DNA from: Streptomyces sp. NBC_00190
GTDB lineage: Bacteria; Actinomycetota; Actinomycetes; Streptomycetales; Streptomycetaceae
Assembly (NCBI RefSeq): GCF_036203305.1
Contig: NZ_CP108131.1
Coordinates: forward strand, 6,634,001-6,698,000
Reading direction: 5' to 3'
Length of the DNA stretch: 64,000 bases
Shown here: positions 25,175 through 34,328 of the stretch, piece after piece
How positions within the stretch are numbered: position 1 is the first letter of the stretch
Layout: every line of letters begins with the position of its first letter
The notes under the pieces: model-generated
What the model saw: the letters and a program-made list of their open reading frames with translations, nothing else
Databases searched by the model: none
Told to the model about the DNA's origin: nothing
Made by a program: the position numbers and the translations under genes

Positions 25175-26299
25175 GTGGTCGCGACGAACATCACCGGGGT
25201 GACCGCGCCTCCCGACGCAGCGGTCCCGTCGGCCGGAAACCCTCCCCCAGCTACCGCTGGGGGGACCCCCAGCCGACGCGGGCTCTCCCCGCACGCCCAG
25301 GGCGTGCTCGCGCTGCTGGTGACCGTGTCGATCTGGGCCGCCTTCGCGCTCAGCGCCCGGGCCCTGAGCGCCTCCACCCTCCTGCCCGCCGACGCGGCCC
25401 TGCTGCGCTTCGGCGTCCCGATCGTGGTCCTGCTCCCCGCGCTGTGGCGGCGCCGCCACCGGATCGCGGCGGTCCGGCCGGGCCCCGCCATCAAGATCAT
25501 CTGCGGTGCGGGAGTGCCGTTCTTCCTGGCGGCGATGCACGGCGGCGCCCTGACGTCCGCGGCGTTCGTCGGCTCGATCGTCCCCGGAATGGTCCCGCTG
25601 TTCGTCTCCGCGCTCATGGCCGCGCGCGGGCACGGCATGCCCCGCGGGACCCAGGCGGCCGGGCTCGCGCTGATCGCGGCCGGCGTGATCGCCCTCGTCT
25701 GGCGCTACGTCGTCCCCGTGGACACGGACGTGCTGGCGGGGGCCGGAACCCTCCTGGTGGCCAGCGGACTGTGGGCCCTCTACACGGTGGGCCTGCGGGA
25801 CGTCGACCTCGACCCGGTCGGCTCGATCGGACTGCTGTGCCTGCCCTCCTTCGCGGTGATCGGGCTCCTGGTCCTGACCGGGGTGCTCCCGACGGGCCTC
25901 GCGCACGCGGCGGGCGGCGACATCGCCCTGTTCCTCGTCGTGCAGGGGCTCGGGGTCGGCCTGTGCGCCGGCCTGCTGTACGCCTTCGCCATCCGCAGGC
26001 TGGGCGCCGAGCGCAGCTCCGTCGTCGGCAGCCTCAGCCCCGTGGCCGTGGTCCTGCTGGCCATCCCCCTCCTCGACGAATCACCCACCCTCGCCGTGCT
26101 CATCGGCGTACCCCTCATCACCATCGGCGTCGTACTCGCCAACCGTCGTCCCGGCAGCCGTCTCAGGGAGCGTCTTGCCGGTCAGGCCGGGCTCGCTGTG
26201 CCTGGCACGCAGGCTCGCCGCGTTCTCGTCGGTCGCCGACGCTCCGCGTCGACTCCCTCCTCGGCCTTGCGATCGCACGCACCAGACGCCGCTCCCTGA
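25175..26299 (+). CDS. EamA/DMT-family transporter (probable amino acid or metabolite exporter)
   Basis: 374 residues with ten predicted hydrophobic helices in two EamA halves (from ~40 to ~325). The N-terminal ~40 residues are Pro/Ala-rich and include a stretch encoded by a hairpin repeat (25244-25263). The last ~45 residues (RLRERLAGQ onward) are hydrophilic and Arg/Ser-rich, longer than in typical family members (~300 aa). The GTG start follows a GGAGCA site. Divergent from an Lrp regulator, which fits export of an amino acid. Substrate not determinable. Confidence 0.85.
   Translation: MVATNITGVTAPPDAAVPSAGNPPPATAGGTPSRRGLSPHAQGVLALLVTVSIWAAFALSARALSASTLLPADAALLRFGVPIVVLLPALWRRRHRIAAVRPGPAIKIICGAGVPFFLAAMHGGALTSAAFVGSIVPGMVPLFVSALMAARGHGMPRGTQAAGLALIAAGVIALVWRYVVPVDTDVLAGAGTLLVASGLWALYTVGLRDVDLDPVGSIGLLCLPSFAVIGLLVLTGVLPTGLAHAAGGDIALFLVVQGLGVGLCAGLLYAFAIRRLGAERSSVVGSLSPVAVVLLAIPLLDESPTLAVLIGVPLITIGVVLANRRPGSRLRERLAGQAGLAVPGTQARRVLVGRRRSASTPSSALRSHAPDAAP
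25241..25270 (+). repeat. Palindromic repeat (CCCCCAGC-TACC-GCTGGGGG) inside a coding region
   Basis: Arms at 25244-25251 and 25256-25263 enclose a TACC loop, flanked by CCT and ACCCCC. I recall very similar CCCCCAGC-TACC-GCTGGG elements as dispersed repeats in Streptomyces genomes, normally intergenic; here one lies in frame within the N-terminus of the EamA gene. Confidence 0.55.
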
Positions 26300-26344
26300 T
26301 CCGGCCCGACCGACAAGACTCCCCTAGACCCGAGGTCCCCGCAC

Positions 26345-27568
26345 ATGCTTGAGCTCCTCCCGCCGCCGCCCACCGACCCGCTGTGGGACCTGACCGCGGA
26401 GTTCGCCGCCGACGAGCGGCCCGAGCGCCTGAACCTCGTCCTCGGCGTCTACCGCGACCACACGGACCGCACGCCCGTCATGGCCGCCGTCCGTGACGCC
26501 GAGATGCGTCTGGCGGAGCGCTCCGAGTCCAAGGAGTACCGGGGGCTCTCCGGCAACACCGCCTTCAACCGGGCCGTGCAGGCGCTGGTCCTGGGGGCCG
26601 AGGTGCCGGCCGACCGGGCCGTGGCCGTCCAGACCGTCGCCGGTTCCGGCGCGCTGCGACTGCTGGCCGACCTGATATGCCGGACCCGCCCGGGCGCGAC
26701 GGTCTGGATCAGCGACCCCGCGTACGTGAACCACCGGCCCATCCTGGAGGCCGCCGGGCTGAAGGTCCGTACGTACGGCTGGCGTGACGCGCAGGGCGGC
26801 TTCGACACGGAAGGCGTGCTGCGGGAACTGGGCGGCGCGCAGCGCAGCGACGTCGTCCTGCTCCAGGGGTGCTGCCACAACCCGACGGGAGCCGACCCCA
26901 CGCTGGACGCCTGGGAGGCGCTCGCCGAGCTGGCTGCCCAGGGCGGCTGGGTGCCGTTCGTCGATCTCGCCTACCACGGGCTCGGCGACGGGCTGGAGGC
27001 CGACCTGCTGCCCACGCGCATCCTGGCCGCGCGCGTGCCCGAGATGCTGATCGCCGTCAGCTGCTCGAAGAACTTCGGCCTGTACAGCGACCGCACCGGT
27101 TGCGCCATCGTCCTCGGCCAGTCCGGCCAGGCGCTGCGGCACGTCGAGACGGCCCTGCAGAACGCCGCCCGGACCCTGTACTCGATGCCGCCCGAGCACG
27201 GCGCCGCCGTCGTCGCCACCATCCTGGAGGACACCGGACTGCGGGCCGCCTGGCAGGCGGAACTGGAGGTCATGCGCGGCCGGATCGTGGCCAACCGTGC
27301 GGACCTCACGACCCACCTGAGCGCCCTGGGCTGCGGCCCGCAGGCGCGGGCACTCGCGCTGCAGAAGGGGATGTTCTCGATGCTGCCGCTCACCGCGGCG
27401 CAGATGCTCCGGCTGCGCCGGGAGTTCGCCGTCTACGGCACCACGTCGGGCCGCTTCAACATCGCGGGGATCCCGGGCCACCGGATCCCCCGGCTCGCGC
27501 AGGCCGTCGCGGCGGTGCTGGGGGAGGGGCGGGCGACCCGGACCCTCGAAGGCGCGCTGCGGAAGTAG
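26345..27568 (+). CDS. Aromatic/aspartate aminotransferase (class Ia, PLP)
   Basis: 407 residues of the AspC/TyrB type: LNLVLGVYRD near the N-terminus, HNPTGADPT, VDLAYHGLGDG, and the PLP lysine in SCSKNFGLYSDRTG. It transfers amino groups between aspartate or aromatic amino acids and 2-oxoglutarate. It begins 45 nt after the exporter gene on the same strand and could be co-transcribed with it, consistent with an amino acid sensed by the Lrp regulator. Ends before a 368-bp gap. Confidence 0.9.
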   Translation: MLELLPPPPTDPLWDLTAEFAADERPERLNLVLGVYRDHTDRTPVMAAVRDAEMRLAERSESKEYRGLSGNTAFNRAVQALVLGAEVPADRAVAVQTVAGSGALRLLADLICRTRPGATVWISDPAYVNHRPILEAAGLKVRTYGWRDAQGGFDTEGVLRELGGAQRSDVVLLQGCCHNPTGADPTLDAWEALAELAAQGGWVPFVDLAYHGLGDGLEADLLPTRILAARVPEMLIAVSCSKNFGLYSDRTGCAIVLGQSGQALRHVETALQNAARTLYSMPPEHGAAVVATILEDTGLRAAWQAELEVMRGRIVANRADLTTHLSALGCGPQARALALQKGMFSMLPLTAAQMLRLRREFAVYGTTSGRFNIAGIPGHRIPRLAQAVAAVLGEGRATRTLEGALRK

Positions 27569-27936
27569 CCGGACACGGCAGTCCCCGGCAGTCCCGCCGA
27601 TTCCATGAGCCATCCGCCGTCGCCGATGGCTCCCGTGGATCGCGAGATCTGCCGGGGGCCTGGCCAGAGCCTGGACAAGGGTCACGCGGGCCTCTGGACG
27701 TCTCCAGAAGGGGGTGCGGCTCTATCCGGTTTTCCGGTGTATTGATGAGTTTCCTCCGTATTTCGCCCGAGTCAAGAGTTCTGGCGTTTCCGGTGTGGCG
27801 AGCTGGTCCGGCGAGTTCCGGTCCCCGCCGGACCTCCCGCCCGGGGACTGGAAATCGTCGGACACAGAGCCCTGCGCCGACGCCTCGGATAGGGTGAATC
27901 GGTAGGAATCAGGCCCCCCGGGGTGAGGTCGGTGCG
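27569..27936. other. 368-bp intergenic region with a weak terminator and upstream sequences of a sensor phosphatase
   Basis: A hairpin with 8-bp arms GAGCCATC/GATGGCTC (27607-27614, 27625-27632) lies 38 nt after the aminotransferase stop and may end its transcript. The 27715-27780 stretch is less GC-rich than the surroundings and probably contains the promoter of the following gene. No open reading frame here looks coding. Confidence 0.4.
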
Positions 27937-29994
27937 TTGGACACTTACCAGTCGACGAGCGAGGTGCCGGACCCGCCGGTGGCGGCCGTCGGGTACGCGG
28001 GCGTGCTCCGCGAGCTGCTGCCGATCGCCCTGTGGCGGGAGGACGCGGACGGGCGCGTCGTCGAATGGTCGCTCGCCGCCCAGGACCTGCTCGGGTACCG
28101 CCCCGAGGACATCCTCGGCCGCCTCGGCTCCGCCGTCCTGGTCCCCGACGCCAACCGTGAGCTCGCCGGTCAGCTGACCCGCCGCGTCCAGGCGGGCGAG
28201 ACCGTCGTCGGTACCCTGCCCGTGCGCCACCGCGACGGCCACACCGTCGTCATGGAGATGTGGATCGTCCCCGCCCAGGACCCGCAAGGGCGTACGGGGG
28301 CCATGCTCATCGCCGTGGAGACCTCCGAGGTGCTCCACATGCGGGACTCGCTCGCCGCCCTGGAGAGCCTCTTCACCCAGTCGCCCATCGGCATCGGCAC
28401 CCTCGGCCTCGACCTGCGCTTCATCCGGGTCAACGACGCGCTGGCCCGGATGAACGGGGTCCCGCCCGCCGAGCACGTCGGCAAACGGCTCACCGAGGTC
28501 GTGCCCGGGGTCAACGCCGGGGCGCTGGAGGCGACCATGCGCCAGGTCCTCGAACAGGGCGCGGCCATCGTCGACGTCCGCCGCACCGGGCGGACCGCGG
28601 CCGACCCCGAGCACGACCGGACCTGGTCCTGTTCGTACGCTCCCCTGCTCGACGGCTCCGGGCGGCCGCTGGGCCTGATCGCCTCCCTCATCGACATCAC
28701 CGAGGGCCAGCGGGCCCAGGCCGACGCCGAACAGGCCAGGCGCCGGTTCGCCCTGCTGGCGGAGGCGGGCACCCGCATCGGCACCACCCTGGACCTCCAT
28801 CAGACCGCCCGGGAGATCGTGGACGTCCTCGTACCGCAGCTCGCGGACTCGGCCGACGTACAGCTGCTCGAAGCGGCGATCGAACCGGACGAGGCGGCCG
28901 GCTCCACCCACGGAGTCCTGCGGCGGCTGGCCGTCAGATTCCCCGACCCGGACGCCCCCACCGCGAAACTCGCCGCGGGCCAGACCCTCCAGATCCCCGA
29001 GGGCAGCGTCTACGAGCAGGTCATCGCCGACGGGCAGGCCATGAACCTCTACGTCTCCGACATTCCGGAGCTGATCACGGACCCGCGCGCCGAACCGCTG
29101 CGCGCCTACCTCGCCACCCTCGGCTCCGCCCGCCTGATCCCGCTGGTCGCCCGGGGCGCCGTGCTCGGCGCGGTCGTCGTGACCCGGGTCCGCGAGCGCG
29201 AGCCCTTCGACGAGCAGGACTGCGTACTCGTCGACGAGCTGGTCGCCCGCGCCGCCCTCAACATCGACAACGCCCGGATGTACACCCGCCAGCGGCAGGC
29301 CGCCCTGACCCTCCAGCGCAGCCTCACCAACAGCGAGCTGCTCCAGGTCACCGGCCTCGAACTGACCGGGCGCTACCTGCCCGCCAGCGACCACGACGTC
29401 GGCGGCGACTGGTTCGACGTCATCCAGCTGCCCGGCGGGCGGACCGGCCTGGTCATCGGGGACGTCATGGGCCACGGGATCCACGCGGCGGCCGTGATGG
29501 GCCAGCTGCGCACGGCGGTACGGACCCTCGCGCGCCTCGACGTGCCCCCGGCCCGGATGCTCGGCTCGCTCGACGCCGTCGTCGCCGACCTAGGCGAGGA
29601 CGAGATGGCCACCTGCGTCTACGCCGTCCACGACCCGGCGTCCGGGGGCTGCGTGATCGCCCGCGCCGGGCACCCGCCGCCCGCTGTCGTCGGCGCCGAC
29701 GGGACCATCACCTTCCTCGACGGCCCGCCCGGCACCCCGCTGGGCACGGGCGGGCAGGACTTCCGCACCGAAGAGGTGCGGCTGCCCCCGGGAAGCCTGC
29801 TCGTGCTCTACACCGACGGCCTCATCGAGGCCCGGGACCGGGACCTCGACCAGGGCCTGGACCAGCTGGCGCGGGCCCTGCGCGGAGCCTCGCAGCCCCT
29901 GGAGGAGCTCTGCGACGGGATCCTGCGGCGGCTGCTGCCGGACGCTCCCCAGGACGACGTGGCGGTGCTGCTGGCCCGCGCGAGGCCGGTCTGA
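27937..29994 (+). CDS. PAS-PAS-GAF-SpoIIE (PP2C) sensor phosphatase
   Basis: 685 residues, soluble. PAS domains at ~20-125 and ~140-255 (LESLFTQSPIGIGTLGLDLRF; DITEGQR exit), GAF at ~270-450 (LLAEAGTRIGTTLDL, AARAALNIDNAR), and a PP2C/SpoIIE phosphatase at ~465-685 (GGDWFDVIQLPGGRTGLVIGDVMGHG, LVLYTDGLIEAR, DDVAVLLAR). These Streptomyces proteins dephosphorylate anti-anti-sigma factors in response to redox or ligand signals, so they set alternative sigma factor activity. TTG 27937 is used; no better in-frame start precedes PAS1. A second, membrane-bound relative lies at 31527. Confidence 0.88.
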   Translation: MDTYQSTSEVPDPPVAAVGYAGVLRELLPIALWREDADGRVVEWSLAAQDLLGYRPEDILGRLGSAVLVPDANRELAGQLTRRVQAGETVVGTLPVRHRDGHTVVMEMWIVPAQDPQGRTGAMLIAVETSEVLHMRDSLAALESLFTQSPIGIGTLGLDLRFIRVNDALARMNGVPPAEHVGKRLTEVVPGVNAGALEATMRQVLEQGAAIVDVRRTGRTAADPEHDRTWSCSYAPLLDGSGRPLGLIASLIDITEGQRAQADAEQARRRFALLAEAGTRIGTTLDLHQTAREIVDVLVPQLADSADVQLLEAAIEPDEAAGSTHGVLRRLAVRFPDPDAPTAKLAAGQTLQIPEGSVYEQVIADGQAMNLYVSDIPELITDPRAEPLRAYLATLGSARLIPLVARGAVLGAVVVTRVREREPFDEQDCVLVDELVARAALNIDNARMYTRQRQAALTLQRSLTNSELLQVTGLELTGRYLPASDHDVGGDWFDVIQLPGGRTGLVIGDVMGHGIHAAAVMGQLRTAVRTLARLDVPPARMLGSLDAVVADLGEDEMATCVYAVHDPASGGCVIARAGHPPPAVVGADGTITFLDGPPGTPLGTGGQDFRTEEVRLPPGSLLVLYTDGLIEARDRDLDQGLDQLARALRGASQPLEELCDGILRRLLPDAPQDDVAVLLARARPV

Positions 29995-30041
29995 GGAGGC
30001 GTTACGAGACCGGGCGACCGGGTTTTCGGCACCGCAACGGG

Positions 30042-30845
30042 TCAGCCGACCGCACCGAGGATCGGCGCCCAGGTGGCACCGGTGAGTGCGGCCACCGCCT
30101 GCTGCTCGGAGAGCGGGGGAGCGGCACGGGTCGGCTTCGGTGTGTCGGGACCGCTGCCGCCGCCGGTGCTGTTCCACTGCACCATCTGAAGCTGCGCGCC
30201 GGTCGACTTCAGGGTCACCGTCACCGTCCAGCGGCGGGCGGTGTCGGCACGAGCCGGGTGTTCGGCCGCGTTCTGCTCCGACATCACCACGGCCCCGCCG
30301 GGAATCGCGGCGCTGCTCGGCAACTCGCTCAGCGCGCAGGTGTCACCTGCGGGACGCGCGGGCGTCCGCTCGCAGCTCAGCCCGTCGCCGTCCCTGAGCG
30401 GCAGCTTGAGCCGCACGGCCGAGACGCCGACCCTGGCGGCGCCGTTCCCGTCGTCGACGACCAGTCCGCCGTTGGCGACGTACCCGCCGGACGGATCCGC
30501 GGGGTTGTTGCTCTGTCCGGTCGCCTGGCTGAACCGGCCCCCGGGGAACGTCATCTCCAGGGCCTGGATCATCTGGGTGCCGGTGATCGCGGAACGGGGC
30601 ATCGCCAGCGCCACCGTCTCGATGTCGGATCCCGCGGAGTGCGTCCCGGCGAGGGCGCCGGGGATCACCAGGCCGGCTGCCGCGATCACGGCGCAGGCGC
30701 CGGCCCCGGCGATGACGCCGGCCCTGCGCCGGCGCCGACGGCTCCGCCCGCGCTCGACGGCTCCGCCCAGGAGCGCGGTGAGATCGGGTTCAAGGGAGTC
30801 GGTCGTGCGGTCCAGTGCATGTGCGAGGTCTGCTTCGAACGGCAT
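30042..30845 (-). CDS. Single-pass membrane protein downstream of a sigma factor (possible anti-sigma-type partner)
   Basis: 267 residues. A cytoplasmic N-terminus of ~35 residues ending in an Arg-rich patch precedes one membrane helix (~41-65). A ~200-residue extracytoplasmic domain without a recognised fold follows. It ends in a Thr/Pro-rich segment and an EQQAVAALTG helix. It begins 64 nt after the sigma factor gene on the same strand, as is usual for membrane regulators of SigE-family factors, but no zinc anti-sigma motif is visible. Function inferred from position only. Confidence 0.65.
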   Translation of the reverse strand: MPFEADLAHALDRTTDSLEPDLTALLGGAVERGRSRRRRRRAGVIAGAGACAVIAAAGLVIPGALAGTHSAGSDIETVALAMPRSAITGTQMIQALEMTFPGGRFSQATGQSNNPADPSGGYVANGGLVVDDGNGAARVGVSAVRLKLPLRDGDGLSCERTPARPAGDTCALSELPSSAAIPGGAVVMSEQNAAEHPARADTARRWTVTVTLKSTGAQLQMVQWNSTGGGSGPDTPKPTRAAPPLSEQQAVAALTGATWAPILGAVG

Positions 30846-30909
30846 GCTGGCGTCACCTTTTCTATCGCTGATGCGGGCTCTGCTGCGGTTTGACCTGCGT
30901 ATGCGGTGC

Positions 30910-31416
30910 TCAGTGCGGAACCAGGTCGGACAGGCTGTCGCCGAGCAGCGCACGCACCCTGCCGAGTGCACGGGTGCCCTGGGAGCGGACCGCACTCCTG
31001 CTCGTCCTGAGCATCTGGGCGGTCTCCTCGATGCTGCGGTCCTCCCAGTAGCGCAGCAGGAGCACCGCCCGGTCGCGGGGCGGAAGTTTGCCGAGGGCGT
31101 CCACCAGGGTGAGCCGCAGTGCGGCGTCCGGGCCGGACGCCGCACTGTCGGGCATGTTCCCGACGGGGCGCTCCGCGGTGCTCCGCCGACGCCGCAGGCT
31201 GAGGAAGGCGCGGACCAGAACCGTCTGGGCGTAGGCCGCCGGATTGTCCGCACCGGCCACCCGGTTCCAGTGCACGTACACCCGGCTGAGGGTTTCCTGG
31301 ACCAGGTCCTCGGCAAGATGCGTGTCGCCGGCCGCCAGGACGTATGCCGAGCGGTAGAGCGCCTTCGCCCTCGCGCCCACGAACTCCAGGTACTCGTCCT
31401 CCTGTGCTGATTTCAC
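30910..31416 (-). CDS. SigE-family ECF RNA polymerase sigma factor
   Basis: 168 residues: region 2 at ~15-75 (LYRSAYVLAAGDTHLAEDLVQETLSRVYVHW) and region 4 at ~110-165 (LPPRDRAVLLLRYWEDRSIEETAQML, SRSAVRSQGTRALGRVR). No C-terminal extension. GTG 31416 was chosen because the domain begins immediately after it; a longer open frame upstream overlaps the neighbouring phosphatase gene. The adjacent membrane protein is the likely regulator. Confidence 0.88.
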   Translation of the reverse strand: MKSAQEDEYLEFVGARAKALYRSAYVLAAGDTHLAEDLVQETLSRVYVHWNRVAGADNPAAYAQTVLVRAFLSLRRRRSTAERPVGNMPDSAASGPDAALRLTLVDALGKLPPRDRAVLLLRYWEDRSIEETAQMLRTSRSAVRSQGTRALGRVRALLGDSLSDLVPH

Positions 31417-31526
31417 TCGGCCCCCACCTGCTCCGTTGTCCTGTGATCCCCGTGCATACCCCTCATGACTACGTGGGACGTCAGGATGTCGCGCGGGCGG
31501 CGAAACCTTTCTTCGCCGCTTCCGCG

Positions 31527-34328
31527 TCACCAGGCCAGGTCCTCCAGCGAGTCCAGGTCCGCCGCGTCCAGGTCCAGCAGGTCCGGCGCCGACGGCTCCG
31601 AGCCCCCGGTCAGCGGCAGCTCGGCCCAGATGACCTTGCCGCGGTCCGTGTAGCGGGTGCCCCACCGTTCGGCGTACTGGGCGACGAGGAACAGCCCGCG
31701 GCCGCCCTCGTCGGTGGTGGCCGCGTACCGCAGGTGCGGGGAGGTGCTGCTGCCGTCGGAGACCTCGCAGATGAGGCTGCGGTCGCACAGCAGCCGGACC
31801 CGGACGGGCGCGCTCCCGTACCGGATGGCATTGGTGACCAGCTCGCTGAGGATGAGCTCGGTGCTGAAGGAGATGCCGTCCAGCCCCCATGCGGAGAGCT
31901 GCGCCGAACCGGCGTTGCGCACCCGCGAGACGGCCGACGGCTCGCCGGGCACCTCCCACTCGGCGATCTTGCCGGACTCCAGCCGCCGGGTGTCGGCGAT
32001 CAGCAGGGCGATGTCGTCCGCCGGCGTCGGGAACAGCATCGCGGCGAGCACGTCCGCGCAGGCCTGCTCGGGGCTGCGGCCGGTCGCGGACAGCGTCTGG
32101 GCCAGCAGGCGCAGGCCGGAGTCGAAGTCCCGCTGGCGGTCCTCCACCAGACCGTCGGTGAACAGCACGAGCCGGCTCCCCTCGGGCAGCTGCAGTTCGA
32201 CGGCCTCGAAGGGCATGCCGCCGACCCCGAGCGGGAGCCCGGCGGGCAGCGCCGGGAAGTCCACGTGCCCGTCGGTCCGCACCAGGGCCGGCCCGGGGTG
32301 CCCGGCGCTGGCCATCACACACCGCCCGGAGACCGGGTCGTAGACCGCATACAGGCAGGTGGCGCCCGTGATCCCGGCCGATTCGCCCATGCCGTCCGCG
32401 CCGCCCCCGTCACTGCCGCCCGCGGACTCGTTCTGGTCGATCCGGTTGATCAACTCGTCCAGGTGCCCGAGCAGCTCGTCGGGCGGCAGGTCCAGGGTGG
32501 AGAAGTTGTGCACGGCGGTCCGCAGCCGGCCCATCGTGGCCGCCGCGTGCACCCCGTGCCCGACGACGTCGCCGACGACCAGCGCCACCCGGGCGCCCGG
32601 CAGCGGGATCACGTCGAACCAGTCCCCGCTCACCCCCACCTTCGCGGGCAGGTAGCGGAAGGCGACCTCCACGGCTGTCTGCTCGGGCAGCACCCGGGGG
32701 AGCAGGCTGCGCTGCAGGGTCACGGCCGTCGCGTGCTCGCGCGTGAAGCGGCGGGCGTTGTCGATGGAGACGGCCGCGCGCGCCGCCAGCTCCATCGCGA
32801 AGGAACGATCCTCCTCATCGAAGGCCTCCGGGGTGTCGGCAGCCCGCCAGAAGTTGGCCATGCCCAGGACCACGCCCCGCGCCTGGAGGGGTACGGAGAT
32901 CAGCGAGTGGAAGCCGTAGTCGAGGGCCAGCCGGGTCCCGTCGGCGTCCTGCGCCCGCCAGCCCATGGCGGCGTGCAGATCGGCGGCGAGCACCGCCTGC
33001 CCGGCGTCCAGGGCCGCGGACATCGGCGCGGTCGGCACGACGAACCGGATGGTGTCGCCGACCGCCTGCAGCGGCGTGTCGGCGCGGACCCCGCTCATGG
33101 CCGCCCGCCGCATCTCCGTGTACATGCCGGCGGCCAGCGCGGGTTCGTCACCGTGCAGCACCGGCTCCAGCAGTTCCACGGTGACGAAGTCCGCGAAGCG
33201 GGGGACGGCGACCTCCGACAGCTCCTCGGCGGTCCGCACCACGTCCAGCGTCGTCCCGATCCGCCCGCCGGCGTCGTAGAGCAGCTGGAGCCGCTCGCGG
33301 GCCACCTCGGCCCGGCCGGAGAGCGCGGCGAGCTCGGTGGAGTCGCGCAGGGTCATGACGGTGCCGGAGGGCTGGCCTCCGTACGGCTTGGCGAGCCGCT
33401 GGTTGACCGCGAGCAGCCGGTCGCCCGCCAGGTGCACCTCGTCCGTCGCGACCCGGCCCGAAACGAGCAGCTCGGTGGTGCGCGGGTCGAGGCCGAGGTC
33501 GGAGACGTGCCGCTGCTCGGCGTCGGGCGGCAGGTCGAGCAGCCGTCTGGCCTCGTCGTTGGCGAGGACGAGGCGCCGGTCGGTCCCGATGATGAGGACT
33601 CCCTCGCGCACGGCGTGCAGCACGGCCTCGTGGTGCTCGTTCATCCGCGCCATCTCGGCGGCGCCCAGGCCGTGGGTCTGGCGCTGCAGCCGTCGGCTGA
33701 CCAGGAAGGCGCCGCCCGTGCCGAGCAGCAGGGCGGCCGCCGTGGCGCCGATGAGGAGCGGGACCTGGGCCTCGACGGCGTCGGCCACGTTCGCCACTTC
33801 GATGCCCGTGCCGACCAGGCCGATGACCGCGCCGTCCGCGTCCCGTACGGGCACGACGGCCCGCACCGCGTCGCTGGGCTCGCCCAGGAACGTTTCGGTG
33901 AAGGAGTGCCCGGCGAGGGCGCGGGAGAGATCGCCCGTGGCGCGCTTGCCGATCAGCTCGGGCCGCGAGTCGGTGTACCGGACCCCGTCGAGGTTCATCA
34001 CCGCGATGAAGTCGATGCCGGAGCCGCGGCGTGCGGCGTCGGCCAGCGGCTGGAGCTCGGCGGTCGGGTTCGCCGCCTTCAGCGCCGCCGGGAGGCCGGG
34101 GGCGTGGGCGAAGGCCTCGGCCGCCGCGAGCGAGCGGTTGCGCGCGTCGCGCTCGCTGTCGTACCGGGACTGGACCACCAGCGCCACCGCGCCCGCGCCG
34201 ATGAGCAGCAGCACTATCACCGCCATGAGGGCGAAGACCTGACCGGCGACACTGTGCGCCCACCCGGACGGGCGCGCGAACAGGCGCGGGCCCCACCCGG
34301 TCGGCTGGCGACCATTACGTCCGGTCAT
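31527..34328 (-). CDS. Membrane sensor PP2C phosphatase: extracellular sensor, PAS, GAF, SpoIIE, HATPase
   Basis: 933 residues. Membrane helices at ~26-51 and ~190-212 bracket a CitA/DcuS-like extracellular sensor (RYTDSRPELIGKRATG, AVVPVRDADGAVIGLVGTGIEV). Then come PAS (~225-340), GAF (~350-520), SpoIIE phosphatase (~545-770; SGDWFDVIPLPGARVALVVGDVVGHG) and an RsbW-like ATPase/kinase (~790-915; ELILSELVTNAIRYG, DEGGRGLFLVAQ). Kinase and phosphatase in one chain allow both arms of a partner-switching circuit. Its ATG overlaps the stop of the upstream GlxA-type regulator (ATGA), an uncommon coupling. It ends just before the sigma factor gene. Confidence 0.9.
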   Translation of the reverse strand: MTGRNGRQPTGWGPRLFARPSGWAHSVAGQVFALMAVIVLLLIGAGAVALVVQSRYDSERDARNRSLAAAEAFAHAPGLPAALKAANPTAELQPLADAARRGSGIDFIAVMNLDGVRYTDSRPELIGKRATGDLSRALAGHSFTETFLGEPSDAVRAVVPVRDADGAVIGLVGTGIEVANVADAVEAQVPLLIGATAAALLLGTGGAFLVSRRLQRQTHGLGAAEMARMNEHHEAVLHAVREGVLIIGTDRRLVLANDEARRLLDLPPDAEQRHVSDLGLDPRTTELLVSGRVATDEVHLAGDRLLAVNQRLAKPYGGQPSGTVMTLRDSTELAALSGRAEVARERLQLLYDAGGRIGTTLDVVRTAEELSEVAVPRFADFVTVELLEPVLHGDEPALAAGMYTEMRRAAMSGVRADTPLQAVGDTIRFVVPTAPMSAALDAGQAVLAADLHAAMGWRAQDADGTRLALDYGFHSLISVPLQARGVVLGMANFWRAADTPEAFDEEDRSFAMELAARAAVSIDNARRFTREHATAVTLQRSLLPRVLPEQTAVEVAFRYLPAKVGVSGDWFDVIPLPGARVALVVGDVVGHGVHAAATMGRLRTAVHNFSTLDLPPDELLGHLDELINRIDQNESAGGSDGGGADGMGESAGITGATCLYAVYDPVSGRCVMASAGHPGPALVRTDGHVDFPALPAGLPLGVGGMPFEAVELQLPEGSRLVLFTDGLVEDRQRDFDSGLRLLAQTLSATGRSPEQACADVLAAMLFPTPADDIALLIADTRRLESGKIAEWEVPGEPSAVSRVRNAGSAQLSAWGLDGISFSTELILSELVTNAIRYGSAPVRVRLLCDRSLICEVSDGSSTSPHLRYAATTDEGGRGLFLVAQYAERWGTRYTDRGKVIWAELPLTGGSEPSAPDLLDLDAADLDSLEDLAW

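Noticed and set aside
25904..26278. Minus-strand frames under the end of the EamA gene as a separate gene
   Set aside because: No ribosome site or recognisable domain; the stretch is better read as the extended tail of the plus-strand gene.
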